64,000 bases of DNA from Paraburkholderia dioscoreae (GCF_902459535.1 NZ_LR699553.1:4092001-4156000); one strand, 5' to 3'. Shown: positions 27,879 through 37,014, counted from the first letter of the stretch. Made by a program: numbers and translations. The notes: generated by a model from the letters alone, not told the origin.

Positions 27879-28604
27879 ATGAAATTAAAACAGGCCGTAA
27901 CGGGGACCGCGGTGCTAGCCTGCATGACAACGGCAGCTCACGCGCAATCGGCCGGAAGCTTTTACGTCACGACAGGCTGGTTCCATCTAGCACCTCAATC
28001 GAACAGTGAACCGTTGAAGGTGACAAGCATTGGCGGCAGCCCGACCAATATCACAGAAGCCAACACAGGTGCATCACTCAGTTCAGCCGACACCATTGGC
28101 ATCACCGCCGGCTACTTCGTTACTGACCACATCGCGGCCGAACTCGTGGTCGGTTACCCGCCGTCATTCGACCTTGAGGGCTCGGGCAGCCTCGCACAAT
28201 TCGGCAAGCTGGGCCAGGCGAAACAGTGGAGCCCGACTCTGTTGTTCAAGTACTACTTCAATGCCCCGACCGCTGCTTTCCGTCCGTATCTCGGCGTGGG
28301 CGTGAGCCGTATCTGGTTCACCGACGAAAAGATCACCAACAGCGCATTCGAGGCAAACGTTCTGCATGGTCCGACCAGCGTCACTACGGATAGTTCGTGG
28401 GAGCCGGTGTTTAATGCCGGCTTCACTTACGCGTTCAACCAGCACTGGTTCGCGGGCTTTTCGGTCTCGTACCTGCCGCTCAGCACGACCGCCAAGCTGA
28501 GCACCGCCGCGAACACGCCGGTCGGTACGCTGAACGTGCAATCGCAAACGAAGATCAAGCTGAACCCGATCGTTACCTACGTCAACATCGGTTACCGTTT
28601 CTAA
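27879..28604 (+). CDS. ompW: OmpW-family outer-membrane protein
   Basis: The ATG at 27879 follows GGAGGAG. A Sec signal peptide ending in AAHA leads into a 220-residue beta-barrel of the OmpW type: SFYVTTGWFHLAPQ, DTIGITAGYFVTDHIAAELVVGYPP, KQWSPTLLFKYYFN, FRPYLGVGVSRIWF, FNAGFTYAFNQHWFAGFSVSYLPL and a C-terminal YVNIGYRF with the terminal Phe needed for assembly. OmpW forms a narrow eight-stranded channel for small hydrophobic molecules. Paralogues are common in Burkholderiaceae, so the exact name is by family. Confidence 0.92.
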   Translation: MKLKQAVTGTAVLACMTTAAHAQSAGSFYVTTGWFHLAPQSNSEPLKVTSIGGSPTNITEANTGASLSSADTIGITAGYFVTDHIAAELVVGYPPSFDLEGSGSLAQFGKLGQAKQWSPTLLFKYYFNAPTAAFRPYLGVGVSRIWFTDEKITNSAFEANVLHGPTSVTTDSSWEPVFNAGFTYAFNQHWFAGFSVSYLPLSTTAKLSTAANTPVGTLNVQSQTKIKLNPIVTYVNIGYRF

Positions 28605-28659
28605 CCTTCGGGAAATTAGGGGCCGTTGAGTTAGGGTAGTCGAATTTTCGTGGCTTGGA

Positions 28660-28695
28660 CAACGCCGTCATATATCCAATGGCGGCGTTTTCACT
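28660..28695 (+). terminator. Rho-independent terminator after ompW
   Basis: AACGCCGTC and GGCGGCGTT form a stem of about nine pairs (one G-T) with a loop of about 11 nt, followed by TTTTCACTTTT. It lies about 55 bp after the ompW stop. Confidence 0.65.
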
Positions 28696-28953
28696 TTTAT
28701 GCACGCCTGGCATGGCTCCGCTTGGCGCATTTGGAGGAAACGTGCCAGTGAGGTATGGACATTTGTAAATTTGACCCGCAATTGCATCAGCTAGTGCAAT
28801 ATCTGCTGACGAATGTGTAGTTGCGCCACAGCGCGCGGGGCCCGCGGAGTTTGGCACCAAAGTTGCGTTCGCAGGGTGTTTCCCGCCTTGCGAGGTTAAT
28901 CTACATCTTCGTGACAACGCGCGGGATCCTTTTACTTCATCGACGGAGCGACC
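28696..28953. other. Gene-free stretch before the ElaB/YqjD-like gene
   Basis: Together with the end of the ompW 3' region this makes a gap of about 350 bp. Apart from the terminator I see no gene or RNA. The promoter of the downstream gene is presumably here, but no consensus pair stands out. Confidence 0.4.
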
Positions 28954-29334
28954 ATGACTGCACTTCCGAATACGCGAGACGCCCTCGGCGAATCCTGGAC
29001 CAGCACCAGCCGCCGTGCGCGGCGTATCGCTCGCCACAGCCGCCATGCGGCCGAAGATATCGCGGGTGAACTGCGTACACTAATGTCGGAACTTGAATCG
29101 ACATTGGCGGACGGCACCCAGGCTGACGCGGTGGCGCTGCGCAGCAAACTTCGCAAGCAACTCGAAGTGGCGCGCGCCCGTTTGAACGACACGCGCGAAG
29201 CCGTGCGCGAACGCGCCGAAGTAGCCATCTCCGATGCCGACGACTACGTTCACGAAAATCCGTGGCAGACGATTGCGATCGTCGGCGGCGTGGCATTGAT
29301 CGCGGGCGCGCTGTTCGCCTCGCGGCTGCGCTAA
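28954..29334 (+). CDS. ElaB/YqjD/DUF883-family membrane-anchored ribosome-associated protein
   Basis: The ATG has GGAG five bases upstream. The 126-residue protein has an N-terminal amphipathic, charged helical region (about 25-95, rich in Ala, Arg, Glu) of coiled-coil character. Then comes the family signature ADDYVHENPWQTIAIVGGVALIAGALFASRLR, a single C-terminal membrane anchor. E. coli relatives bind ribosomes in stationary phase and tether them to the inner membrane. It stands alone on the plus strand, facing dgt. Confidence 0.88.
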   Translation: MTALPNTRDALGESWTSTSRRARRIARHSRHAAEDIAGELRTLMSELESTLADGTQADAVALRSKLRKQLEVARARLNDTREAVRERAEVAISDADDYVHENPWQTIAIVGGVALIAGALFASRLR

Positions 29335-29472
29335 CGCCCGAGCGGGCGGGAAGCGGAGCCGTCTTTAGCAAGGGGCGGCTCGCCACGATTCGGCCTGCGC
29401 CCCAGACGCATGCTGATTCGAGGTCGTGCGGGTCGTGCCCGCCAAGGCGGGCGCAACCGCATGCCGTCTCGC

Positions 29473-30678
29473 TCAGTTGTCGTCGATCACGAACAACCGC
29501 TGGTATTCCTTAACCGCATACCGATCCGTCATACCCGCGATGTAGTGGGCAATGAGGCGCGGTTGCTGCAATGCGTCGGTTGACTGATAGCTCGGCGGCA
29601 ACAGCCGCGGATCGTCTGTGAACGCGTCGAACAGTCCGGCGACGACACGACGTGCCTTGTTGGCCATGCGCATCACGCGGTAATGGCGATACAGGTTCTT
29701 GAATAGAAAACGCTTGAGCGTGGCCGCCTGCGCGGCAATTACTTCGCTGTGCGCAACAAGCGCGGGTGCTGCGCGCACGGCGTCCGGCGAGGCGGGCGCA
29801 TGCCGGTCGAGATTCGACTGGGTCGTATCGATCAGATCGACGATCAGCGTATTGATGATGCGGCGCACCGTTTCGTGAATGAGCCTGCGCCCTTCGATTT
29901 GGGGAAAGTCGCTGCGCGCCGCTTCATAGTGCACCTGCCATAACTCCACTTCGGCGAGCTGCTCCACCGTGAGCAGGCCCGAGCGCAAGCCGTCGTCGAC
30001 ATCGTGGTTGTTGTACGCGATCTCGTCGGCAACGTTCGCGATCTGCGCCTCGATGGACGGCTGCCGACCTTCCAGAAAGCGCTCGCCCAATGCGCCGAGC
30101 CGCCGCGCGTTCTCGCGCGAGCAATGCTTGAGAATCCCCTCGCGCGTTTCAAAGCAGAGGTTCAGGCCGTTGAACGCACCGTAGTGCTCTTCCAGATCGT
30201 CGACTACCGCCAGGCTCTGCAGATTGTGCTCGAAGCCGCCATGCTCGCGCATGCATTCGTTGAGTGCCTCCTGACCCGCGTGGCCGAAAGGTGTGTGGCC
30301 CAGATCGTGGGCGAGCGAAATAGCCTCGACGAGATCCTCGTTCACACGCAGATTGCGCGCGACCGAACGCGCGATCTGCGCAACTTCCAGGCTGTGAGTC
30401 AAACGCGTGCGAAACAGGTCGCCTTCGTGATTCACGAACACCTGTGTTTTATATTCGAGCCGGCGGAATGCCGTCGAATGAACGATACGGTCGCGGTCCC
30501 GCTGGAATTCGGTGCGCGCGCTGGGAGCGGCTTCCGGATAGCGGCGGCCGCGCGATTGCGCGGAATGCGCGGCGTACGGCGCGAGGTGAGCTTCGAGTGC
30601 CTCCTGCGTCGGCACGCCGGCCTTGGCCGTGCCTGCCGACGGGTCATGCTTTACAACGTCGCTGCGCCTGTCAGTCAC
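29473..30678 (-). CDS. dgt: Deoxyguanosinetriphosphate triphosphohydrolase-like protein (dGTPase family)
   Basis: The 401-residue HD-domain protein has FRRLEYKTQVF, RTRLTHSLEVAQIAR, the metal-binding AHDLGHTPFGHAGQEAL and ANVADEIAYNNHDVDDGL. This is the H...HD...D arrangement of dNTPases. It hydrolyses dGTP or other dNTPs to the nucleoside and triphosphate and helps balance dNTP pools. The start is a GTG with GGAG about eight bases upstream. It follows aroB in the order aroK-aroB-dgt and may be the last gene of the pil-aro transcript. Confidence 0.93.
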   Translation of the reverse strand: MTDRRSDVVKHDPSAGTAKAGVPTQEALEAHLAPYAAHSAQSRGRRYPEAAPSARTEFQRDRDRIVHSTAFRRLEYKTQVFVNHEGDLFRTRLTHSLEVAQIARSVARNLRVNEDLVEAISLAHDLGHTPFGHAGQEALNECMREHGGFEHNLQSLAVVDDLEEHYGAFNGLNLCFETREGILKHCSRENARRLGALGERFLEGRQPSIEAQIANVADEIAYNNHDVDDGLRSGLLTVEQLAEVELWQVHYEAARSDFPQIEGRRLIHETVRRIINTLIVDLIDTTQSNLDRHAPASPDAVRAAPALVAHSEVIAAQAATLKRFLFKNLYRHYRVMRMANKARRVVAGLFDAFTDDPRLLPPSYQSTDALQQPRLIAHYIAGMTDRYAVKEYQRLFVIDDN

Positions 30679-30750
30679 CGGGTTCTCCGAAACATGGGCG
30701 GCGCCTCGTGACGCTGGGTGCGTGATGCGTTGCTGGATGCCCCGCGAGAT

Positions 30751-31836
30751 TCAGACGGCGGCGGCCAGCGTGGCGTGCACCTCGGCATCGGGCGCCTGGG
30801 TGATCAGCGTCTCACCGAAACGCTTCAGCAGAATGAATTTGATCGCGCCGGCTTCCGCCTTCTTGTCGACCCGCATGAGTTCGACATAGCGCGAGTCGCC
30901 GAGCGCGGGCGCCCGGGTGGGCAAATGCGCGGCGACGATCACGTCGACCAGGCGCTTGCGCGCGGCTTCGTCGAGATAGCCCATGCGCACGGACAGATCC
31001 GCAGCCATCACCATTCCGCAGCCGACCGCCTCGCCATGCAGCCACTCGCCGTAGCCGAGACCGGCTTCGATCGCATGGCCGAAGGTGTGGCCGAAATTGA
31101 GGATGGCGCGAAGTCCGCCTTCGCGCTCGTCCTGCGCGACCACCGACGCCTTGATCTCGCACGACCGCCTGACGGCCTCGGCCAGCGCCGCCGGTTCGCA
31201 GCGATTCAATGCTTCGATATTGGCTTCGATCCAGCTGAAGAAACCTGCGTCGGCGATCGCGCCGGTCTTGATGACTTCAGCGACGCCCGCCGCCAGTTCA
31301 CGCGCCGGCAGCGTACGCAGCGCGCCGATATCGGCAATCACGGCCTGCGGCTGGTAGAACGCACCGATCATGTTCTTACCGAGCGGGTGATTGATGCCCG
31401 TCTTGCCGCCCACCGACGAATCCACCTGCGACAGCAACGTGGTCGGCACCTGGATGAAGGGCACGCCGCGCATGTAGCAGGCCGCCGCAAAACCCGTCAT
31501 GTCGCCGATCACGCCGCCGCCCAACGCAATCAGCGTGGTCTTGCGATCGGCCCGGGCGCCGAGCAGCGCGTCGAAAATCAGGTTCAGGGTTTCGAGGTTC
31601 TTGTACGCCTCGCCGTCCGGCAACACGACCGTGGAGACCTGCTTGCCGAGCGGCGCCAGCGCGGCGCGCAGCTTGTCGCCGTACAGCGGGTCGACAGTGG
31701 TATTGGTAACGACGGTGATCGAATTGCCGGCGATGTGCGGCGCGAACAACGCGGTCTGGCCGATCAGATCGGCACCGATATGGATGGGGTAGGCGCGCTC
31801 GCCCAGTTCGACGTTGACGGTAATCATACGGTCCAT
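30751..31836 (-). CDS. aroB: 3-dehydroquinate synthase AroB
   Basis: The protein has about 360 residues, with NAD- and metal-binding signatures: VVLPDGEAYKNLETL, LIALGGGVIGDMTGFAAACYMRG, IQVPTTLLSQVDSSVGGKTGINHPLGKN, GAFYQPQAV and LNFGHTFGHAIE. It converts DAHP to 3-dehydroquinate, the second step of the shikimate pathway. The ATG at 31836 shares one base with the aroK stop (TAATG), suggesting coupled translation. A second ATG at 31827 gives the 359-residue form (MITVNVELG) often annotated. Confidence 0.97.
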   Translation of the reverse strand: MDRMITVNVELGERAYPIHIGADLIGQTALFAPHIAGNSITVVTNTTVDPLYGDKLRAALAPLGKQVSTVVLPDGEAYKNLETLNLIFDALLGARADRKTTLIALGGGVIGDMTGFAAACYMRGVPFIQVPTTLLSQVDSSVGGKTGINHPLGKNMIGAFYQPQAVIADIGALRTLPARELAAGVAEVIKTGAIADAGFFSWIEANIEALNRCEPAALAEAVRRSCEIKASVVAQDEREGGLRAILNFGHTFGHAIEAGLGYGEWLHGEAVGCGMVMAADLSVRMGYLDEAARKRLVDVIVAAHLPTRAPALGDSRYVELMRVDKKAEAGAIKFILLKRFGETLITQAPDAEVHATLAAAV

Positions 31837-32387
31837 TATGACGCAGGAAGTTTGGCGACGCCGGCCATCTCGAGCTGCATCAGAACCATGTTGACGAGTC
31901 CGTTAACCGAAGGCCGGCCGGTTTCGATCACGAAATGGGCGCATTCCCGATATAACGGGTCGCGCACTTCGTAGAGAGCTTCGAGACGCGCTTTGGGGTC
32001 TTCGGTCTGCAAAAGCGGGCGATTCTTGTCGCGGCGGGTGCGCAGCCACAGGTCGTGCGGATTGGCGCGCAGATAGATCACGACTCCGCGATTTCGCAGC
32101 GCCTCGCGGTTTTCCGGCCGCAGCACCGCGCCGCCGCCGGTCGCGAGCACGATATTCTCGCGCGCGGTGAGGTCGGAAATCACGTTCGCCTCGCGCTCGC
32201 GAAAGCCCGCTTCGCCCTCCAGCTCGAAGATCACAGGGATGCGCGCGCCCGTCCGTGCCTCGATTTCGTGGTCGGAATCGAAGAAGGGACGATCGAGACG
32301 GCGCGCAATGGCCCGGCCCACGGTGGTCTTTCCTGCCCCCATGAGCCCTACAAAAAATACATTGGCGTGTGCGTCCCGCGCTTGCAA
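31836..32387 (-). CDS. aroK: Shikimate kinase AroK
   Basis: The 183-residue P-loop kinase has Walker A LMGAGKTTVG, shikimate-binding DSDHEIEARTG and FREREANVI, the second glycine-rich loop ATGGGAVLRPENR, and the lid region RDKNRPLL. The start is TTG at 32387 (the codon before QARDAHANVFFVG), with GAGG six bases upstream. The longer reading frame upstream is non-conserved. It phosphorylates shikimate in chorismate synthesis. It follows pilQ, as in many proteobacteria, and is coupled to aroB. Confidence 0.95.
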   Translation of the reverse strand: MQARDAHANVFFVGLMGAGKTTVGRAIARRLDRPFFDSDHEIEARTGARIPVIFELEGEAGFREREANVISDLTARENIVLATGGGAVLRPENREALRNRGVVIYLRANPHDLWLRTRRDKNRPLLQTEDPKARLEALYEVRDPLYRECAHFVIETGRPSVNGLVNMVLMQLEMAGVAKLPAS

Positions 32388-32592
32388 CGGTGTCCTCTGG
32401 CTAATCCGGTATGGTTCGTGCCGCAGCTTACTGGCAAAGCGGCTGCCTTGTCGAGCCTGCGCGCCGCCTGGGAGCGCCACCAGCCCTGTCGCTTCGCGCC
32501 TGGCGCCCAAATGGGAATCCCCAAGTGGACGCGCTGTAAAGCGAAAAACTTAGGGCCGTCCGGCGTTTTCCCGGCAGCGGCAGGAGCGCGCC

Positions 32593-34368
32593 CTAATTTG
32601 TCTGAACGACGCGCGGCGTGATGAACACGGCCAGTTCGCTGCGCCGGTCGCGATGAGCCCGATGGCGAAAAAGCGCACCTAAAACCGGTATTTTGCCCAG
32701 GAGCGGCACCTGCGTCACATCGTCCCGGTCGTCGGTCGCGTAAATGCCGCCGATCGACACCGTACCACCATCCTCGACTTCGACGCGCGTTTGCACGTGT
32801 TTGGTGTTGATCGCGGGCCCGGCATCGGTCTGTTCGCCGACGCTGTCTTTGGCGACGTCGAGGTCCAGCACCACACGGCCGTCCGGCATGATTTGCGGCT
32901 CGACCTCCAGTTTGAGGGTGGCGCGGCGAAACTGCACGCCCGACACGCCCTGCCCCACTTTCGCCTGATACGGCAGCTCGGTGCCCTGCTCGACCACCGC
33001 CTTCATCCGGTCCGCGGTCACCACGCGCGGGCTCGAAACGATTTCGCCGCGCCCCTGTGCTTCGAGCGCGCTCAGCTCGATGTTCAGCAAGCGCGTCGCG
33101 CCGGCGGCGAATAACGTCAGACCGGCGGTCGCCGCGTCGAAACCGGCGATCGGGCGAGCCGACAGATCGTAGGCGGCGTCGGTCAAACCTTTGGCGGTGC
33201 CGTCGGCATTACTGGCCGCCATCGAGAGCTTCACGCCGAGATTGCGCGAAAAACCGTGTTCGCCCTCGACGATACGCGCTTCGATCAATACCTGGCGCGT
33301 CGGCCGGTCGACCGAGGTAAGCAGTGCCGCAATCTGCGCAAGGCGCGCTTCCAGATCGGTCACGAATAGCAGATTGGTGCGCGGATCGGCTGTCGCGGCA
33401 CCGCGTTTGGACAGGACGCGCTGGGCGCCCGAACCGGTCAGCAGCCGCCTGACGTCCTCCGCATGCGCGTAGTGCAGCTCGAACGTGCGGCTGGCGAGCG
33501 GCTCGAGATCGGCGGCACGGGCGTGCGCTTCGAAGCGCTGCCGCTCGCGCGCAGCCAGATCCGCAATCGGCGCGACCCAGATCACGTTGCCGTGCCGCTC
33601 CATCGCGAGGCCGTTGACGTCGAGCAGCGTGTCGAACGCGATGCGCCACGGCACCTTGTCGAGCCGTAGCGAGACGGCGCCGCGCACCCTCTCGCTCGCG
33701 ACGATGTTCAGCCCCGTGAACCTGGAAAACGCATTGAGCACGGCGCCGAGTTCGGCACGCTGAAAATTCAGCGAGAGCGGTTTGTCGTCGGGGGCGAGGC
33801 TGGGATCGGCGGCGCCGTGCGGCTCGCCGCTCAGACGCGCGAGCGGCGGCAGCGGCACCGGCGGACCTTCGAGCCCGGTGCTGCCGGCGGCATTGTCGCG
33901 CGTCGCCGCGGTAGATTGTCTGCGCAGCGGCGCGGAGCCGTGGGCGGCGTTGGCGTTGGCGTTGGCGTTGGCGTTGGCGTTGGCGTTGGCGTTGGCGTTG
34001 GCGTTGGCGTTGGCGTCGGCGTCGGCGTCGGCGTCGGCGATAGGCTCGTCCGTGTGGGCATCGGCGGCCGTCGCGCTCGCACGCGATGCGTCTGGATCGT
34101 CTGCAGAATCCTGACGAAACGGATTGGGCACGTCGGCGGAAACTTCGCGTGGCAGCGATGGCGCGCTGTACGGGGTATCAGCCGGGGTAACCGCGCCGTC
34201 GAGCGGCATCTCGGTGGGTAACGGTGGGAGCGGCGGAGTCGACGCCCGCGCAACGCCGACCGCTAGCACCGCGCTGACACACAGACCGAAACATACTTTC
34301 AGTCGAGGCGATGCACCCGTGCCGACGCTCGACAATCCAAACGGAAATGGCTTCGCCAGTCTCATCAT
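32593..34368 (-). CDS. pilQ: Type IV pilus secretin PilQ
   Basis: The 591-residue protein has a signal peptide (VCFGLCVSAVLAVGVARA), a low-complexity region with a (Asp-Ala)4(Asn-Ala)11 repeat at about residues 112-141, a secretin/TonB short N-terminal (STN) domain (PLSLNFQRAELGAVLNAFSRFTGLNIVASERV), an N-domain, and the secretin core (VLIEARIVEG, GRGEIVSSPRVVTAD, VEVEDGGTVSIGGIY and VPLLGKIPVLGALFR). It forms the outer-membrane gate for the pilus fibre. It overlaps the pilO-pilP gene by four bases. The STN and secretin parts make it shorter than PilQ proteins with AMIN domains. Confidence 0.93.
   Translation of the reverse strand: MMRLAKPFPFGLSSVGTGASPRLKVCFGLCVSAVLAVGVARASTPPLPPLPTEMPLDGAVTPADTPYSAPSLPREVSADVPNPFRQDSADDPDASRASATAADAHTDEPIADADADADANANANANANANANANANANANAAHGSAPLRRQSTAATRDNAAGSTGLEGPPVPLPPLARLSGEPHGAADPSLAPDDKPLSLNFQRAELGAVLNAFSRFTGLNIVASERVRGAVSLRLDKVPWRIAFDTLLDVNGLAMERHGNVIWVAPIADLAARERQRFEAHARAADLEPLASRTFELHYAHAEDVRRLLTGSGAQRVLSKRGAATADPRTNLLFVTDLEARLAQIAALLTSVDRPTRQVLIEARIVEGEHGFSRNLGVKLSMAASNADGTAKGLTDAAYDLSARPIAGFDAATAGLTLFAAGATRLLNIELSALEAQGRGEIVSSPRVVTADRMKAVVEQGTELPYQAKVGQGVSGVQFRRATLKLEVEPQIMPDGRVVLDLDVAKDSVGEQTDAGPAINTKHVQTRVEVEDGGTVSIGGIYATDDRDDVTQVPLLGKIPVLGALFRHRAHRDRRSELAVFITPRVVQTN
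33946..34035 (-). repeat. Hexanucleotide tandem repeat within pilQ
   Basis: On the plus strand GGCGTT is repeated 11 times (33946-34011), followed by four GGCGTC units (34012-34035). On the coding strand this gives (Asp-Ala)4(Asn-Ala)11. Since the unit is six bases, changes in copy number keep the frame and only alter the length of a linker. Slippage during replication is likely. Confidence 0.97.
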
Positions 34369-35297
34369 GAAGTCTCCGTCAGCGCCAGCAGGCGCGTCGC
34401 GCTGCCCTTCGCGAGCGTGATGCCGAGCGCGTCCAGTCTCGTGACGCGTTCCACGCCAATCTGCTGTCCGGGCTCCACGGCTGTGACGCCATCAGGTGTA
34501 TCGAGCAACGCCAGCCCACGCGTGCGATCACGCAGCAATCCCACCAGGCGCAGTTGCGAAACATCGGGCGAGTCATCTGCAGCCTGCATCTGCGGCTGCG
34601 AAAACGGGTCGAAGAAAACGACGTTTTCTTCGTCATCCGAATCGAGGCTGTCTTCGGCGAATGCATCCGCGAAAGCTGCCGATGGAGCCGGCCGCAGCGC
34701 ATTGAATACACGCAGCGTGGCGTTGACCGACAGGGCGGCGGCATCCCGCTTGACGGTCACATCCACAGGCACGATCAGCACTGGCAGGTCCGACAGTCCG
34801 CGTAGAAACGCCATCAAGTGGACGAAGTCCGTGCGCGCTGTGAGTTGCAGCGAACGCATGTTTTCAGCGCCCGCACCGCTAGCAGCGCCGGGTTCCACCG
34901 CCAGCAACTCGACACTATTCTGCGCGGCCAGTTCGGAGACGAGACGCAGGTCTTCGGCGGTGCTCCACGGCCCAGACGAACGTGCGATCGGAGCGGCACC
35001 CGGCCTCCCGTCGACCTCGCGGCGCAGCGCGGGCAATTGCGCAAGGGCGCGCCTTGCGCTCGCGAGACGCAGGCTGGTGGCCTCCAGCGCCATCCGGCTC
35101 GCTTCGACACCACCCAGGTCGGCGACAATCCAGCCATGTGCGCCAACACCGAACACCAATACGGCGATCAGCAACGCCACCACCCACCGCCGGCGCCGGC
35201 TCCATGCATGGAGCGGCAAACGCACGTGTTTCATCCAATAAGAAAGCGACAGTCGCTCGCTTGCCGCGCCGCCAGATTCGACAAACGTCGTACTCAT
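34365..35297 (-). CDS. PilO-PilP fusion, type IV pilus alignment subcomplex
   Basis: The 310-residue protein begins MSTTFVESGG, with its ATG overlapping the pilN stop (ATGA). Residues about 20-55 hold a basic stretch and one membrane helix (WVVALLIAVLVFGVGAHGWIV). A coiled coil and PilO-like ferredoxin domain follow (SELAAQNSVELLAVEPG, LTARTDFVHLMAFLRGLSDLPVLIVP). After an acidic linker (about 205-225) comes DPFSQPQMQA and a PilP-like beta domain (LRLVGLLRDRTRGLALLDTPDGVTAVEPGQQIGVERVTRLDALGITL). PilP is usually a separate lipoprotein that contacts PilQ. Here it is joined to PilO. Confidence 0.85.
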   Translation of the reverse strand: MSTTFVESGGAASERLSLSYWMKHVRLPLHAWSRRRRWVVALLIAVLVFGVGAHGWIVADLGGVEASRMALEATSLRLASARRALAQLPALRREVDGRPGAAPIARSSGPWSTAEDLRLVSELAAQNSVELLAVEPGAASGAGAENMRSLQLTARTDFVHLMAFLRGLSDLPVLIVPVDVTVKRDAAALSVNATLRVFNALRPAPSAAFADAFAEDSLDSDDEENVVFFDPFSQPQMQAADDSPDVSQLRLVGLLRDRTRGLALLDTPDGVTAVEPGQQIGVERVTRLDALGITLAKGSATRLLALTETS

Positions 35298-36025
35298 TTC
35301 GTACCTCCTGATTGTTCTGACTTCACAGGACGCGGTGCTGCGGACGCAGCCGTGCGATCCGCTTTCTGCACGAGCTCGTTCCATCGCAGATGCGCGCCGA
35401 ATTCGATCGGACCGGTCATGCTTGCCTGCGCAGCCGCAGCCGCAGCCGCGGCGCCGCGTGAAGGCGAGCTATGCAGGTCACTCATCTCCGCCCCTTTCAC
35501 GCCATGAATCGCACTGAGGCGTTTGAGCCACTCGGCCGAAGCGATATGGCCGCGCGAGCTCGCCAGCAACTCGGTCTCATCTTCACGGTGGCGCAACTGC
35601 CGCAACACCACGCCGTCGCCCGGTTCGAAACTGAGCGCATCGAGCAGATCGCGTAAATGCGTAAGCGGTTCGGACAAGCTCTTTGCGCGCGCCGCGTTCT
35701 GGCGATGTTCGTCTCGCGCCTGCAGCAATGCCGCGTGCTCCGCGAGCGGTGCAGACAATTGCTTGAGCGATTGTTCGATCGACGCGCGCTGCGCATCGAG
35801 CCGCGCCCGCTCGACTGCCTGCCAGCCGGCCAATGCCAGCACGGCGATGCCACCGGCGCAGACCGCGGCAAACCATTCGAGCATGCGCCGCCGACGCGCG
35901 AGCCGCGCGTTGCGTTGCCGGTGGGGCAGTAGATTGAAACCGCCGAGCCACGGCCGCGCGAAACGCGCGCCGCGTACTGGCGTCCCCGTGTTCGAGACCG
36001 CCGCGTGCAACAGACCGCCCGTCAT
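35294..36025 (-). CDS. pilN: Type IV pilus inner-membrane protein PilN
   Basis: From the ATG at 36025, which overlaps the pilM stop (ATGA), the protein has 243 residues. The PilN signature FNLLPHRQ (residues about 30-37), which docks into PilM, precedes a single membrane helix (MLEWFAAVCAGGIAVLALAGW), a coiled coil and a periplasmic fold (PLTHLRDLLDALSFEPGDGVVLRQL). The tail is Ala-rich. PilN pairs with PilO to link cytoplasmic PilM to the outer-membrane secretin. The ORF is open much further upstream, but that part overlaps pilM and is spurious. Confidence 0.9.
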   Translation of the reverse strand: MTGGLLHAAVSNTGTPVRGARFARPWLGGFNLLPHRQRNARLARRRRMLEWFAAVCAGGIAVLALAGWQAVERARLDAQRASIEQSLKQLSAPLAEHAALLQARDEHRQNAARAKSLSEPLTHLRDLLDALSFEPGDGVVLRQLRHREDETELLASSRGHIASAEWLKRLSAIHGVKGAEMSDLHSSPSRGAAAAAAAAQASMTGPIEFGAHLRWNELVQKADRTAASAAPRPVKSEQSGGTK

Positions 36026-37014
36026 TCGAGCACCCCGCGCAACGCAAGCCCGAATGCCACCGCACCGGACGGCTCGTGCAGCAGCGGATCGGTCAACGGC
36101 CGTTCGAGGCCGCCGAGCGCCGCACATTCGAACGGCAGAACCGTGCAGCCCAACACGTCCGCGATATCCGCCATGGTGAAACCCACGCCGTCCAGCAAAT
36201 CGACCTCGCCGCTCAACAACGCACAATCGAGCTCCAGGCCATGCGCGAGGTCGCGCAATGCATCGGCGAGATCGGCGTGTTCCGGCGCCGGGTAGCGCAT
36301 TTCGCCGGCAATACCGTCGTCGACGATCCGCCAGCCATGCACGCCGTCCGTGCCGATCCACAGCGCGACATAGGGCTCGTGCGGATCGAGCTCGTAGCTC
36401 GCCGCGTAGCGCATGGCGCGTAACGCCGCGTGCGGCTCACCGTCGATGGCGGTGAGCGAGATGCCGGCGATCGCTGCGCATTCGATTCGCGCTTCGAGAT
36501 GTTGCCGCGCGGTCGCGGCAATGGTTACGGAGCGGACCGGCGAAGGCGCTTCGTCGACATACCAGTCGACGGCGAGCGCATGCCGTTCCAGCCCGGCAAT
36601 GCGCTCGACTTCGCTCATCACCGCCGGCTCGAGTTCAGCCAGCTGATGCCCGCCGTCTTGCGCGCAACCGCTCTGCGCGGCAAGCCGCGCGAGCGGCACC
36701 GTGGCGGTCATGGTGGCCGACGCGGGCAGCGCCATCGCGCAGCGCAGGGCGCGCGTGGCGCACGCGTGCGGCAGTCCGGCAAACGCGTCGCGCAACGCAC
36801 GCGCCACCGCATGCCGGTCGGCGATCTCGGCGCCGGCCATTGCACCTGCGACAAGCGGCACGGTGCTCACGTATTCGATATGCAGCGCGGCAGGCGGACG
36901 CGCCCGCTGACTGAGCACGATCAGACGCACGGCCTGCGGACCGACATCGATCCCCGCAGCGAAACGCTGCGCACCGGGTTGCACTGCCTGAAGCCAGGAA
37001 CTTTTCAACGCCAT
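36022..37014 (-). CDS. pilM: Type IV pilus assembly ATPase-like protein PilM
   Basis: The 330-residue actin-like protein of the PilM/FtsA fold has GIDVGPQAVRLIVLS as the first phosphate loop, ALRCAMALPASATMTATVPL, and VMSEVERIAGLERHALAVDWYV. The C-terminal GAVAFGLALRGVLE is typical. It binds nucleotide in the cytoplasm and the PilN tail. The ATG at 37014 is preceded by GGGAGGG, a very good ribosome site. It opens the pilM-N-(OP)-Q operon, divergent from the penicillin-binding protein gene. The sequence is rather divergent from model PilM proteins. Confidence 0.86.
   Translation of the reverse strand: MALKSSWLQAVQPGAQRFAAGIDVGPQAVRLIVLSQRARPPAALHIEYVSTVPLVAGAMAGAEIADRHAVARALRDAFAGLPHACATRALRCAMALPASATMTATVPLARLAAQSGCAQDGGHQLAELEPAVMSEVERIAGLERHALAVDWYVDEAPSPVRSVTIAATARQHLEARIECAAIAGISLTAIDGEPHAALRAMRYAASYELDPHEPYVALWIGTDGVHGWRIVDDGIAGEMRYPAPEHADLADALRDLAHGLELDCALLSGEVDLLDGVGFTMADIADVLGCTVLPFECAALGGLERPLTDPLLHEPSGAVAFGLALRGVLE

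Noticed and set aside
33946..34035. Possible CRISPR-like or REP repeat array
   Set aside because: The unit is only six bases without spacers. It is a coding microsatellite inside pilQ.
35298..35384. Longer N-terminus for the PilO-PilP protein
   Set aside because: The added residues overlap pilN in another frame and resemble no pilus protein. The ATGA overlap at 35294-35297 fits the operon pattern.
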